Source of the DNA: Marinobacter alexandrii
GTDB taxonomy: Bacteria; Bacteroidota; Bacteroidia; Cytophagales; Cyclobacteriaceae
NCBI GenBank assembly: GCA_039984955.1
Contig: JBDWTN010000007.1
Coordinates: forward strand, 372,001 to 436,000
DNA length: 64,000 nt
Reading direction: 5' to 3'
The position numbers and the translations under genes are program-made. Shown here one piece after another: positions 17,229 to 25,946 of this stretch. Positions within the stretch are counted from its first letter, which is position 1. Each line of letters starts with the position of its first letter. The notes below the pieces were generated by a model. It did no database searches. It had not been told where the DNA came from and saw only the letters and a program-made list of their open reading frames with translations.

Positions 17229-18277
17229 AAAGGAAAGAAATTGAATCATTGGTACAATCACTTAAAAAAGAAGGGGAAGTACAACTGATTGAGACGCATA
17301 TCTCATGGATCGTTCTCACTGAGGAGTTTGCATACAAATTTAAGAAACCTATCAGGTATTCGTTTCTGAACTATTTCAAACTGGCCCGACGAAAATACTA
17401 TTGTGAACGAGAGGTTGAGCTAAACAGCAGGTACAGCGATATCTATCTCGGAGTGGTCCCCATTTATAAGTCTGAGGGAAAAATACAGTTCAAAGGTGAT
17501 GAGTTGATTGATTATGGAGTGAAAATGAAAAAAATCAATTCAGACTTTCAAATGGATCATATGATTGAAAACAACCTGGCAACCTCAAAAGCGATAGGTA
17601 AGCTTGCCAAAACAATCGCACAATTCCACCACGACGCTGATGTTACAAGAACAAACTTCTCCGTAAGGGATGCCTGTCAAAAATTCAATGATATATACAC
17701 GATCAAAAACTTCCTTTATCAAGAACTAGGTTTAAAAGCAGAGCAGCAAATCAATGATGCGATTTTGGAAAGCAATCATTACTTAAATAGCAACATCGAT
17801 CTTTTTAATAACAGGGTTAGATATGGATTTGTAAGAGATGTCCATGGAGACCTTCATTCAAAAAACATCTTCTTACTCAATGAGCCTATCCTATTTGACT
17901 GCATTGAGTTTAATGATGACTTCCGGCAGATAGATGTGCTCGATGAGATCGCTTTTTTGTGCATGGATTTGGAAGCCAGAGAGAGGGAAGATCTCAGTAA
18001 AAATTTTACTACGGCATATCTTAACACTTTCCCAATCATCAGTAGTGTAAAAGAGGAGCGGCTTTTTGCATACTATAAATGCTATAGAGCTAATGTAAGA
18101 GCAAAGGTTAATGCTTTACGAGCTAAGCAAGCTGAAAATACGCAAGAAAAGCATCGTCTTCTTCAAGAGGTCTCAAAATACCTGGACTTGATGACCAAGT
18201 ATGTATCACAATTTACTGGGAGTAAGACCATAGAAACTTTCGAGGTAATATATGATTACAATCAACTTTTTGTATGA
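17225..18277 (+). CDS. Aminoglycoside-phosphotransferase-like protein (COG2187 type)
   Basis: 350 residues with a protein-kinase-like APH fold: VETHISWIVLT-type N-lobe followed by FAYKFKKPIRYSFLNY (the Lys of the nucleotide site), catalytic loop FVRDVHGDLHSKNIFLL and the metal site LFDCIEFNDDFRQIDVLDE. This matches COG2187, the partner domain of COG0645 in fused proteins such as Rv2004c, a DosR-regulon member. Overlap of four bases with the kinase gene shows an obligate pair. Antibiotic resistance is unlikely; the natural substrate is unknown. Confidence 0.78.
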   Translation: MKRKEIESLVQSLKKEGEVQLIETHISWIVLTEEFAYKFKKPIRYSFLNYFKLARRKYYCEREVELNSRYSDIYLGVVPIYKSEGKIQFKGDELIDYGVKMKKINSDFQMDHMIENNLATSKAIGKLAKTIAQFHHDADVTRTNFSVRDACQKFNDIYTIKNFLYQELGLKAEQQINDAILESNHYLNSNIDLFNNRVRYGFVRDVHGDLHSKNIFLLNEPILFDCIEFNDDFRQIDVLDEIAFLCMDLEAREREDLSKNFTTAYLNTFPIISSVKEERLFAYYKCYRANVRAKVNALRAKQAENTQEKHRLLQEVSKYLDLMTKYVSQFTGSKTIETFEVIYDYNQLFV

Positions 18278-18372
18278 TGAGTATGATGGAAGATCCATAG
18301 AGTATCAAGTAGAATAAATAACATTAATAGATCATGACTCTGGAATTCTAGGTGGATCCAGGTCTAGCATCC

Positions 18373-18397
18373 AAAGGCGGTTAAACCCGCCTTTTTT
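18373..18397 (+). terminator. Rho-independent terminator after the kinase pair
   Basis: AAAGGCGG, loop of six, CCGCCTTT, then a T-run. It separates the kinase/phosphotransferase operon from ppsA. Confidence 0.85.
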
Positions 18398-18405
18398 AGT
18401 GTAAA

Positions 18406-18417
18406 TGATAATGATCA
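18406..18417. promoter_or_regulatory. FNR/Crp-like box before ppsA
   Basis: TGATAATGATCA (TGAT-N4-ATCA), centred 82 bases upstream of the ATG at 18494 and just after the terminator, so it can only belong to ppsA. Confidence 0.55.
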
Positions 18418-18493
18418 TCAACTATACGGACGCCAGTCATAAAACCGATTTCTAGCCTAACCTATATTGAGAATATACTCAAATCAGAAAGCC

Positions 18494-20914
18494 ATGGATC
18501 AATACATCAAACCATTTCAGAACATCACCATTCATGATATCGATCAATATGGAGGAAAAAATGCCTCGCTTGGAGAAATGATCCATCATCTCAAACCCAG
18601 AGGAATTCGCGTTCCAGATGGATTTGCGTTAAATGCTAAAGCCTACTGGCATTTCATCAATCAAAATAATTTTTATTCTGAACTATCTAAGATAGTCGAT
18701 CAACTGGATACCAAAGGATTTGCTAATCTGCAAAAAGTCGGTACTGAAGCGAGATTACTTCTACTCAAAGGAATCGTCCCTCTTGATCTGACTAACGAAA
18801 TACTAAAAGCATTTAAAGAATTGAAAGGAAAAGATCAACTGCAAGTTGCGGTGAGAAGCAGTGCCACAGCTGAAGACCTACCTGAAGCCAGTTTTGCAGG
18901 AATGCAGGAAAGCTATTTAAACATTGATACGGAGACCGAACTACTTGAAGCCATTTTAAAATGCTACGCTTCATTGTTTACAGACCGAGCTATCAAATAC
19001 CGTGTAGACAATGGATTCGATCACATGCAAGTAGCTCTTTCTATTGGGGTGCAACAGATGATTCGGTCTGATCTTGCTTGCTCAGGAGTGACTTTCACTA
19101 TCGACCCAGAGAGTGGTTTTGAAGATGTGGTGCTGATCAGTGGCAGCTGGGGTTTGGGGGAAAACATTGTAAAGGGAGCGGTAACACCCGATGAATTTTA
19201 TGTTTTCAAACCCTCACTGGAAAATGGCAATCAGGCCATCATTTCTAAAAACTTGGGTAGTAAGGAAAAAACCATGGTTTACACTGAACCATTAGCCGAT
19301 GAAGTGCTAGAGGTAGAGACCAAAACCATCAATATCAACACCGATACTGAAAAACAAAAACAGTATATACTTAGCGACAAAGAAGTGTTGCAACTAGCAC
19401 GATGGTCAGTCATTATAGAAGATCACTATGAAAGGCCTATGGATCTGGAATGGGCAAAAGATGGAATTGATGAGGAATTATACATCCTTCAAGCACGTCC
19501 GGAGACAGTGCATTCCAATAAGGATCCTTATACATTCAAAGAATTCAAACTTCTGGAGGAAGGGGAGGTATTGGTAGAAGGAAAAAATGTAGGAAGTGCG
19601 ATTGCAAGTGGAAAGGCAAAGGTTTTAAGCTCACCAAAGGAAATTGGCAAACTGAAACAAGGTGATGTGTTAGTCACACAGATTACCAATCCTGACTGGG
19701 ATCCTGTACTCAAGAAAGTATCAGCTATCGTTACTGATAGAGGAGGTAGAACCAGCCATGCGGCAATCGTAGCAAGAGAAACTGGAGCAGTAGCGGTAGT
19801 AGGAGCAGGTAATGCTACGAAAGCCATAAAAGACGGACAGATCGTTACCGTCTCCTGCGCAGAAGGGAACAGGGGATTGGTTTTCGAAGGTGAATTGAAT
19901 TGGGTTAGTACAGCAATAGATATATCAAATATGCAACTACCGGAAACAGGTGTGAAATTTATCCTGGCAGATCCGGGACAAGCTTTCAAGCTGGCAAAAC
20001 TTCCTAATAATGGTGTGGGTTTAATGAGATTAGAGTTTGTTATCAGCAATACCATAAAAGTTCATCCTATGGCACTTGTGGATTTTAAGCGCATTCAAGA
20101 TGAAGAGGTGCGTACTCAAATACTCCATTTGACTGAAGGATATGAAAATAAAAAAGAATATTTCATTGAAAAGCTTTCCATGTCAGTTGCTACCATCGCT
20201 GCGGCATTTTATCCCAAAGAAGTGATTGTGAGGATGAGTGATTTTAAAACGAATGAATACGCCAATTTAATTGGTGGGAAATATTTTGAACCGCATGAGG
20301 AAAACCCCATGATAGGCTGGAGGGGTGCGTCTAGATACTATCATCCTGCCTATAAGGAAGGCTTCCGTCTAGAGTGCGAAGCGATGAGGCATGTGAGAGA
20401 TGAAATGGGTCTTGATAATGTAAAACTCATGATTCCTTTTTGTCGGACACCTGAAGAAGGAAGGAAAGTACTTGACTTAATGGAAGAATACGGTTTGGTG
20501 CAAGGGAAAAACGGATTAGAGATTTATATGATGATAGAGATCCCCAGTAATGTGGTACAAGCTGAGCAGTTTGCTGAGATATTTGATGGATTTTCGATAG
20601 GCTCCAATGACCTAACACAACTTACATTGGGTGTGGATAGAGATTCTGAAATTTTGAATGACCTTTTCGATGCAAAAAACACAAGTGTAAAGTCTATGAT
20701 TAGAGATACTATAATGGTCGCTAAGCATGCGGGTATTAAAGTCGGACTCTGTGGACAAGCTCCAAGTGATGATCCTCAATTCGCCAAGTTCCTGGTTCAG
20801 CAAGGAATTGACAGTGTATCATTCAATCCTGATGCCCTATGGAGGGGCATTGAAAACATCAATGAGGCGGAGGCAGATCTACATAGAAAAGTAGAATTGT
20901 CCTCTATAGATTAA
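18494..20914 (+). CDS. ppsA: Phosphoenolpyruvate synthase
   Basis: About 806 residues, the normal length. Order: N-terminal ATP-grasp pyruvate/phosphate-dikinase domain (YGGKNASLGEM; AVRSSATAEDLPEASFAGM), the swivelling phosphohistidine domain with catalytic His in TDRGGRTSHAAIVARE, and the PEP-binding TIM barrel (MLxE-like GLMRLEF; FSIGSNDLTQLTLGVDRDS; VGLCGQAPSD with the catalytic Cys). Converts pyruvate + ATP + water to PEP + AMP + Pi. The ATG at 18494 is preferred to the TTG at 18467. Position inside a stress island, with an FNR-like box, suggests a role in carbon recycling under energy limitation. Confidence 0.93.
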   Translation: MDQYIKPFQNITIHDIDQYGGKNASLGEMIHHLKPRGIRVPDGFALNAKAYWHFINQNNFYSELSKIVDQLDTKGFANLQKVGTEARLLLLKGIVPLDLTNEILKAFKELKGKDQLQVAVRSSATAEDLPEASFAGMQESYLNIDTETELLEAILKCYASLFTDRAIKYRVDNGFDHMQVALSIGVQQMIRSDLACSGVTFTIDPESGFEDVVLISGSWGLGENIVKGAVTPDEFYVFKPSLENGNQAIISKNLGSKEKTMVYTEPLADEVLEVETKTININTDTEKQKQYILSDKEVLQLARWSVIIEDHYERPMDLEWAKDGIDEELYILQARPETVHSNKDPYTFKEFKLLEEGEVLVEGKNVGSAIASGKAKVLSSPKEIGKLKQGDVLVTQITNPDWDPVLKKVSAIVTDRGGRTSHAAIVARETGAVAVVGAGNATKAIKDGQIVTVSCAEGNRGLVFEGELNWVSTAIDISNMQLPETGVKFILADPGQAFKLAKLPNNGVGLMRLEFVISNTIKVHPMALVDFKRIQDEEVRTQILHLTEGYENKKEYFIEKLSMSVATIAAAFYPKEVIVRMSDFKTNEYANLIGGKYFEPHEENPMIGWRGASRYYHPAYKEGFRLECEAMRHVRDEMGLDNVKLMIPFCRTPEEGRKVLDLMEEYGLVQGKNGLEIYMMIEIPSNVVQAEQFAEIFDGFSIGSNDLTQLTLGVDRDSEILNDLFDAKNTSVKSMIRDTIMVAKHAGIKVGLCGQAPSDDPQFAKFLVQQGIDSVSFNPDALWRGIENINEAEADLHRKVELSSID

Positions 20915-20926
20915 AGTGTACTAAAA

Positions 20927-21040
20927 AAGCTATCTCAAAAGCCTTTTAAAGCTATTTCATTCTGAGAAATGAAGAATTTCGAACATTTAAAATTGATAAA
21001 TTCTTCTCTTAAATTCAGAACGAAATTTTTGAGATAGCTT
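20927..21040. repeat. Palindromic element at a convergent junction, copy 1
   Basis: Perfect 14-base arms AAGCTATCTCAAAA (20927-20940) and its complement (21027-21040) enclose an imperfect inner palindrome containing TTCATTCTGAGAAATGAAG. The inner sequence matches copy 2 (42593-42711). It lies between ppsA (+) and the barrel gene (-), so it may act as a bidirectional terminator or be a small mobile palindromic repeat. Confidence 0.75.
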
Positions 21041-21068
21041 CTTTGGGTGAAACTTAATCACTTATACT

Positions 21069-21686
21069 TCAGAAATTTAATGAAGCACCAATTCCAAAAG
21101 AAACATAGTTCAAATCTACTTCTGTCTCGGTGTTACCGATCGTCAAGTCTCTTGACAAGGAACGGTACCTTACGGTAGGTATTAATCTCCACCTCTCAGA
21201 CAATGAAAATACAATTCCTCCGCCTGCTTGCCATCCAAACCCATGATCCGAGTCAGAAATTAACTCGCCATCGTCATCTTCTACTTCTATATGATTGTAT
21301 AATGCTCCTGCACGAACAATAAAGTCCAGATCGGATGCGCCAATCGGATGTATGAACTGCAAGCCAAACGTATATCCCGTTTCTTCAAAATCCATATCAG
21401 TACCCGCAAAAGACTCGTCAGATTTAAACTTATTCCAACTCCATCCTGCATAGGCAGATAAATGTGGCATAAATCGGTAAGAAAAGGTACCCTCAAAACC
21501 AAAACCCGTATTTAAATCTGCATCACCAAGGTCTTTGGTTGCAACATTTACTCCCGGTCTCACTTCAACACTCCAAACATCTTGGGCAAGTGATGTATGG
21601 GATATAAAGTAGACTATCAGACTAAGAACTGACACGCTAAATTTTCTGGTGAAAATCCCAGAAAGAATCATTTTTTTCGTTTCCAT
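21069..21686 (-). CDS. Outer-membrane beta-barrel protein (OmpW/OmpA-like porin fold)
   Basis: 205 residues with a signal peptide ending in SLAQ-D and an amphipathic beta-strand pattern throughout: VEVRPGVNVATKDLGD, FGFEGTFSYRFMPHLSAYAG, TGYTFGLQFIHPI, FGWQAGGGIVFSL, and a C-terminal YVSFGIGASLNF ending in Phe, typical of barrels inserted by BamA. About eight strands. Function unknown; such small barrels are porins or envelope sensors. A TGA-N6-TCA box lies 50 bases upstream. Confidence 0.8.
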   Translation of the reverse strand: METKKMILSGIFTRKFSVSVLSLIVYFISHTSLAQDVWSVEVRPGVNVATKDLGDADLNTGFGFEGTFSYRFMPHLSAYAGWSWNKFKSDESFAGTDMDFEETGYTFGLQFIHPIGASDLDFIVRAGALYNHIEVEDDDGELISDSDHGFGWQAGGGIVFSLSERWRLIPTVRYRSLSRDLTIGNTETEVDLNYVSFGIGASLNF

Positions 21687-21730
21687 AGCTTTTTTACTTT
21701 AAAACAGCGATGCGACCTGAGGACTATACA

Positions 21731-21742
21731 TGATAGAGATCA
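21731..21742. promoter_or_regulatory. FNR/Crp-like box before the outer-membrane barrel gene
   Basis: TGATAGAGATCA (TGAT-N4-ATCA), centred 50 bases upstream of the start at 21686; the other neighbour's 3' end faces it, so it serves only the barrel gene. Confidence 0.55.
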
Positions 21743-21771
21743 GTTGCATGTATGATTCTGAATTTGAGTGG

Positions 21772-22755
21772 TCAATTCAAGATTACCTCTTCGAGATTTC
21801 TTCTGGGCGCATAATTAGCTGGTGATGCATATCCTATCCTCAAAATGATGTTGGGGTAATCTCCATTAATGGGCAGCTCTTTTCGCAATTCTTGGGATAG
21901 TGATTGTATTTCGCAAGGAGGATTGAGATAAGCATTGGCAATTCCGAGTGAAGTGAGTTGAAGCAACAGCTTCTGGAGATCCATGCCCAGCTCGACCCAT
22001 TCCTCTACTATCGCCATGGATTTTGTCGTGAACAAAACAAAATAAGACGAAGAAGCAATCTTTTGTAGATCAGACTTATTCTGTTTTTTAGGTGTTAAAA
22101 ATGAATGAACGATCAGTCGGCCAAGGAAACCTGGAAGTGATGGAGAATTCATCACTTTATATGTCAGTCCACTCTGGGTCTTCGAAATCTGCGAATCGTT
22201 GAATCTGATCCAGGATAATAGCTCATTTTTAAATGCCTTGCTTTTCATCTGGATTTCGTTTCCATAGCCAATATACTCTTTAAGCGTTTCAAAGGTCTCT
22301 TCCCCATTCTTGAAAAAGTATGTATTCATGGCATTCTCTTGTGCAAAGGATAGCAATTGTCCCATTGCCTCCTGCGTAATTTGCTCCTCATCGAAGTGCC
22401 CTCTATTCGTTTGACGCTTCTCTATCCATTTGATCATATCTCTTTGATCAACTTGTTCTCCTTTTTCGAATACTATCTTGACAAAGTAGTCCTGTTCTAA
22501 TTTTTCAACACTTTTTGTGGCGCTAAGTCCGAAATGAGGTGCGAGTATGCCGATATTGTACGCTGCACATCCCAAACTGATATAGAGTTCTCTATTCTGA
22601 GGATCCACCACAGGTAGTGATCTGCTAAAGTCAGGATGTATCTCTATCCTATCCCCAAAGAGTAAAAATTTCCAGGGTTGTGAGTTGTGTCCAGAAGGAG
22701 CCTTGGTTCCATAATGGACTAATGTCTTTAATGTTTCCAGCTTTAGTGTATCCAT
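21772..22755 (-). CDS. Acg-type nitroreductase-family FMN protein
   Basis: 327 residues with a nitroreductase fold: ETLKTLVHYGTKAPSGHNSQ (APSGHNSQPW is the FMN-phosphate site), RELYISLGCAAYNIGILAPH, and a second half with VELGMDLQKLLLQLTSLGIAN plus NIILRIGYA. The single long chain resembles the Acg family (Rv2032, Rv3127, Rv3131 of M. tuberculosis), which holds two half-domains in one chain and may store flavin rather than reduce nitro compounds. Ten bases from the upstream gene for a bactofilin-like membrane protein, so one operon. Enzyme activity is not proven by sequence. Confidence 0.8.
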   Translation of the reverse strand: MDTLKLETLKTLVHYGTKAPSGHNSQPWKFLLFGDRIEIHPDFSRSLPVVDPQNRELYISLGCAAYNIGILAPHFGLSATKSVEKLEQDYFVKIVFEKGEQVDQRDMIKWIEKRQTNRGHFDEEQITQEAMGQLLSFAQENAMNTYFFKNGEETFETLKEYIGYGNEIQMKSKAFKNELLSWIRFNDSQISKTQSGLTYKVMNSPSLPGFLGRLIVHSFLTPKKQNKSDLQKIASSSYFVLFTTKSMAIVEEWVELGMDLQKLLLQLTSLGIANAYLNPPCEIQSLSQELRKELPINGDYPNIILRIGYASPANYAPRRNLEEVILN

Positions 22756-22765
22756 ATCAAATCAT

Positions 22766-23944
22766 TTAATCTCCTATCATCTTACTCAAACGAGGTGATA
22801 TAAGGGATCCATAAGCAGTGCTGACAACTAGAATGGAAATCAAAATTCCAATAAAAGGAATAAATGAAAGAACTCTTAATCCAAGAAATACGAGCATGGA
22901 GATAACCATTAGCATTCCGTTACTCCACTTTTTACTATATCTTTTGTTGATGCCGTAGGTAATAATTACAGAAGAAATAGAGAAAGCAAAAAACAAGCTA
23001 AGAATCAGCAGTGTCAGTAGTACTAACCCAACTGGTATACCTATGATAACGGTGATACAAATTCCTGCCAAAAGAGGAAGGAGTATGAAATATAGTGCCC
23101 CAAACCCAAAGTTTTTTGCAAAGGATTTATTGATTTGTTTCCCTGCTTTCGTAAATATTTTTCCAAATAATGAAATAAGCAGAAAGATGATAAAAAGGAT
23201 TGATAATAGGTAAATGACCCAAAAAGCAACCATCCCAAAGCCAAAATATTTCCAGTCCCAGGTATACTCATCTGGCTCAAGATCAGCATTAAACTGGGCC
23301 TGGCCTGCTTTCATGAATGGATTGAAGTCAATATCACTTTCAGTCCAATAATCAAGGGAAGATTCAAAGTTTGTTTGATCGCTCACTTCTATTTCATTCG
23401 AAGCGATGGAAGCGTTTCCTTGAAACGTACCGTTCAAGCTCAGCTCATCAGCTTCAATTTCTGTTTCTTTCATCACAGTTCCGTTCACGAAAACCTCTCC
23501 AGCGATAATCTTTAAGTTGCCCTTGACAGTTCCATTCATTTGAACATACCCTCCCAAAATGATCAAATCACCTCCGATGATTACTTCACTATTCACCTGA
23601 ACTGATCCTCCAGCTACTATAAGATCTCCATTGACGTTTTTTAGTACTTTGATACTTCCGCCGGCAATTCTTGCATCATCCCCTATCCACCCATTCAGAA
23701 GTATTTCCGAGCCTGCAAGAGTGGCATCTTTAACAATGGTGTCATTAACTGTGATAATTGCTCCTGCAGAATTGAGGTCTCCTCTAATGACCGCATCGAT
23801 CGTTACGTTCGCTCCAGCCAAATAAAGGTTTCCTTCTACAGGTTTTGAAATCCTTTGCTCCTCTCCTGCTTTGAATTGTGATGCATTTAAACTGAATATA
23901 CTCAGCAGAAATATGTAAAAACTAATGATTCTGACATTTTTCAT
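22766..23944 (-). CDS. Bactofilin-like beta-helix protein with C-terminal membrane domain
   Basis: 392 residues: signal peptide (to about 21), then about 150 residues of short repeats with the bactofilin pattern (GDLNSAGAIITVNDTI, GDLIVAGGSVQVNSEV, GDLIILGGYVQMNGTV, GNLKIIAGEVFVNGTV), a parallel beta-helix. A linker follows, then about four membrane helices from residue 230 on. Unlike true cytoplasmic bactofilins, the helix would face the periplasm. Role is probably envelope scaffolding; this is inference. First gene of an operon with the Acg-type protein. Confidence 0.72.
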   Translation of the reverse strand: MKNVRIISFYIFLLSIFSLNASQFKAGEEQRISKPVEGNLYLAGANVTIDAVIRGDLNSAGAIITVNDTIVKDATLAGSEILLNGWIGDDARIAGGSIKVLKNVNGDLIVAGGSVQVNSEVIIGGDLIILGGYVQMNGTVKGNLKIIAGEVFVNGTVMKETEIEADELSLNGTFQGNASIASNEIEVSDQTNFESSLDYWTESDIDFNPFMKAGQAQFNADLEPDEYTWDWKYFGFGMVAFWVIYLLSILFIIFLLISLFGKIFTKAGKQINKSFAKNFGFGALYFILLPLLAGICITVIIGIPVGLVLLTLLILSLFFAFSISSVIITYGINKRYSKKWSNGMLMVISMLVFLGLRVLSFIPFIGILISILVVSTAYGSLISPRLSKMIGD

Positions 23945-24025
23945 GATTTCTAATCTTTACTTCGAAATCACAGGACAGAATGCCAAAAAAGCGATGACTT
24001 AAAAAAGCATTTTACACAATCTATA

Positions 24026-25585
24026 TCAGGATTTATCCTTAAATCTTACAGGAATAGTTACCTTGAATGTAGTACCATTGCTTTGAGAGCTCTTGAACGA
24101 AATTTCTCCACCGAGTAATTCAATATACCTTTTTACGATACTCAGCCCCAGACCTGTCCCTTGAAAATTTCTGGTATTGTTAGCCCTGAAAAATCGCTCG
24201 AACAGGTGAATTTGATCTTCTTCAGGAATACCTATCCCCTTATCCTCTATCTCACAGACAACCATTTCTTTAGAAATAAACTCACAACGCAGGTAGATAG
24301 GTTTATTCTCAGGAGAGTATTTTATCGCATTTGAAACAAGATTAACCAGAACATTTCTAACTAATTTCTTGTCTGTAGTCATTGTTTGTGCAATTCCCGA
24401 ATGTGAGGATTCTAATGTTTGACCAGGCTTAAGAATCGGAGAAAGTGAAGATTCTACTTCTTCAAAGACATCTTCCATTTCAAAAGGTTCTGGTTGACAA
24501 GCCACCCTTCCTTCATTTAAGCGATCCAAAGAGAGAAAATCTTCTAAAATTCCATTCAAGTGATCCACTGATGATTTGATCCGATTAACATGCTTCAGCC
24601 TTTTATCATCCGATTCTGTATCTGGATACTTTGATATTAATGAGGCTGATGATAGTATGGTACTCAATGGCGTTCTGAATTCATGTGATGCCAGAGAAAC
24701 AAATTTTGATTTCATTTCACTTAAGCCTCTTTCCTTATTCAGTAACTCTTGAAGTTCTTTTGTCCTTTCCTCTACCTCTTTTTCAAGGCCTTTACTGTAC
24801 GACCTCAGTTTTTCCTCACTTTCCTGCAATGCCGTCAGTATTTTCTTCTTCTCCGTGATATCCATGCCGGAGCTAAGTGAGCCTACGACTTTACCATCTT
24901 CATTCGTAACTACGGTATTTTGCCAGTGAATTAACTTTTTATGTCCAGACTTGGTGACTACATGATTATCATATACCCGATAGTCTTCAGTTCCCTTCAG
25001 AACACCCAGAAACACCTCCTCAAGATCATCTTTATCTTCAATTGAAAGTTCAAACCAGTTTTTCCCCAGCAATTCTTCTTCCGTATACTCAAGAACCTCA
25101 CATCCCTTTTTATTAATATCAATAACTTCTCCCTTCATATTTAACGCAAGCAGAATGACTTCTGCTACATTGAAATACTGCCTGTTGATATCTTTTGATT
25201 GTTCAGAGTGATTTCTCTCGGGCTCATCCGTCACAAAAATTATGAGAATATCCTCCTCCCCAGGAACATGCGTTATACTAAGGGCCACTGGAAACTCAAA
25301 CCCATCGTTCCGTATTCCGATTATATTGGGTTGTCTTAAGTTCTTCTTTTTGGTTTGAATCTCTTCAATATCCCAAATTCCATCCATCGGGATTAACAAA
25401 TTGAACATTTTACCGTTCAGGACTTCCTTCTCATACCCAAACATTTGAAAGGCAGATTTAGAAGCCGATATAATGTGCCCCTTGCTATCCACTACAATGA
25501 TTGATTCCTTTGTCGAGTCAAGAAACGCACGACAGAAAGGATCATCTATGAATGCAAAAGTATTTTTGGTGAGTACTTTTGTCAT
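24026..25585 (-). CDS. Double-PAS sensor histidine kinase
   Basis: 519 residues, no membrane segment. Two PAS domains (about residues 12-125 and 132-250), a coiled coil, HisKA with phospho-acceptor His in LASHEFRTPLST, and HATPase_c with NLVSNAIKYSPENKP (N box), EDKGIGIPEE (G1) and GTGLGLSIVKRY (G2). It is a soluble kinase, so an internal signal such as redox or energy state is likely. No response regulator is adjacent; the degenerate receiver at 36.8 kb is not a normal partner. The upstream region has a perfect palindrome. Confidence 0.9.
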   Translation of the reverse strand: MTKVLTKNTFAFIDDPFCRAFLDSTKESIIVVDSKGHIISASKSAFQMFGYEKEVLNGKMFNLLIPMDGIWDIEEIQTKKKNLRQPNIIGIRNDGFEFPVALSITHVPGEEDILIIFVTDEPERNHSEQSKDINRQYFNVAEVILLALNMKGEVIDINKKGCEVLEYTEEELLGKNWFELSIEDKDDLEEVFLGVLKGTEDYRVYDNHVVTKSGHKKLIHWQNTVVTNEDGKVVGSLSSGMDITEKKKILTALQESEEKLRSYSKGLEKEVEERTKELQELLNKERGLSEMKSKFVSLASHEFRTPLSTILSSASLISKYPDTESDDKRLKHVNRIKSSVDHLNGILEDFLSLDRLNEGRVACQPEPFEMEDVFEEVESSLSPILKPGQTLESSHSGIAQTMTTDKKLVRNVLVNLVSNAIKYSPENKPIYLRCEFISKEMVVCEIEDKGIGIPEEDQIHLFERFFRANNTRNFQGTGLGLSIVKRYIELLGGEISFKSSQSNGTTFKVTIPVRFKDKS

Positions 25586-25946
25586 TGAATTGGTTCCTTA
25601 AAGCTGATTAAATTCTATAGTAACTTACATTTTTTAATGAAAGATCCTATCGAATCATTAAATAATGATAGATAAATAGAATATATCTAATACATAAACA
25701 ATTTTAATGTTATTCTAACATTAAAATAAGCTAAGACAGGGTAAATCTGGGTGTATATCCAAAAAAATCGAAGTTTAATCAAACTAAAGATAGTCATTCA
25801 GAACTCTTATTCCTAAGAAGGAATCGAACAGATAATAACCAGCTATTCCAAGTCCAATATCTTCAGGAATGGAAGGCTATTAAATACAAGAAGATTTGGC
25901 TTGGCCAAACAGCCTGATTGTATTTTCAAACACTGTTAAGAATTCA
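25586..25946. other. Long intergenic spacer upstream of the histidine kinase
   Basis: 361 bases without a gene. It holds the 16-base palindrome ATCATT-AAAT-AATGAT (25654-25669), the longer perfect dyad at 25702-25726, and the small hairpin TTTGGC-TTG-GCCAAA (25895-25909) just after the 3' end of the DUF6544-like gene. Confidence 0.5.
25702..25726. promoter_or_regulatory. Perfect palindrome upstream of the histidine kinase gene
   Basis: Arms TTTTAATGTTA and TAACATTAAAA, a perfect 11-base inverted repeat around TTC. The spacing is that of an operator for a dimeric helix-turn-helix regulator; it lies about 130 bases before the kinase start. AT-richness makes chance palindromes more likely. Confidence 0.45.

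Noticed and set aside
17225-18277. Aminoglycoside resistance gene
   Set aside because: The APH-like fold belongs to COG2187, which pairs with COG0645 kinases and is not known for antibiotic resistance.
25654-25669. Palindrome ATCATT-AAAT-AATGAT as a second operator for the histidine kinase
   Set aside because: Short and AT-rich, so it may be by chance; mentioned only as part of the spacer.
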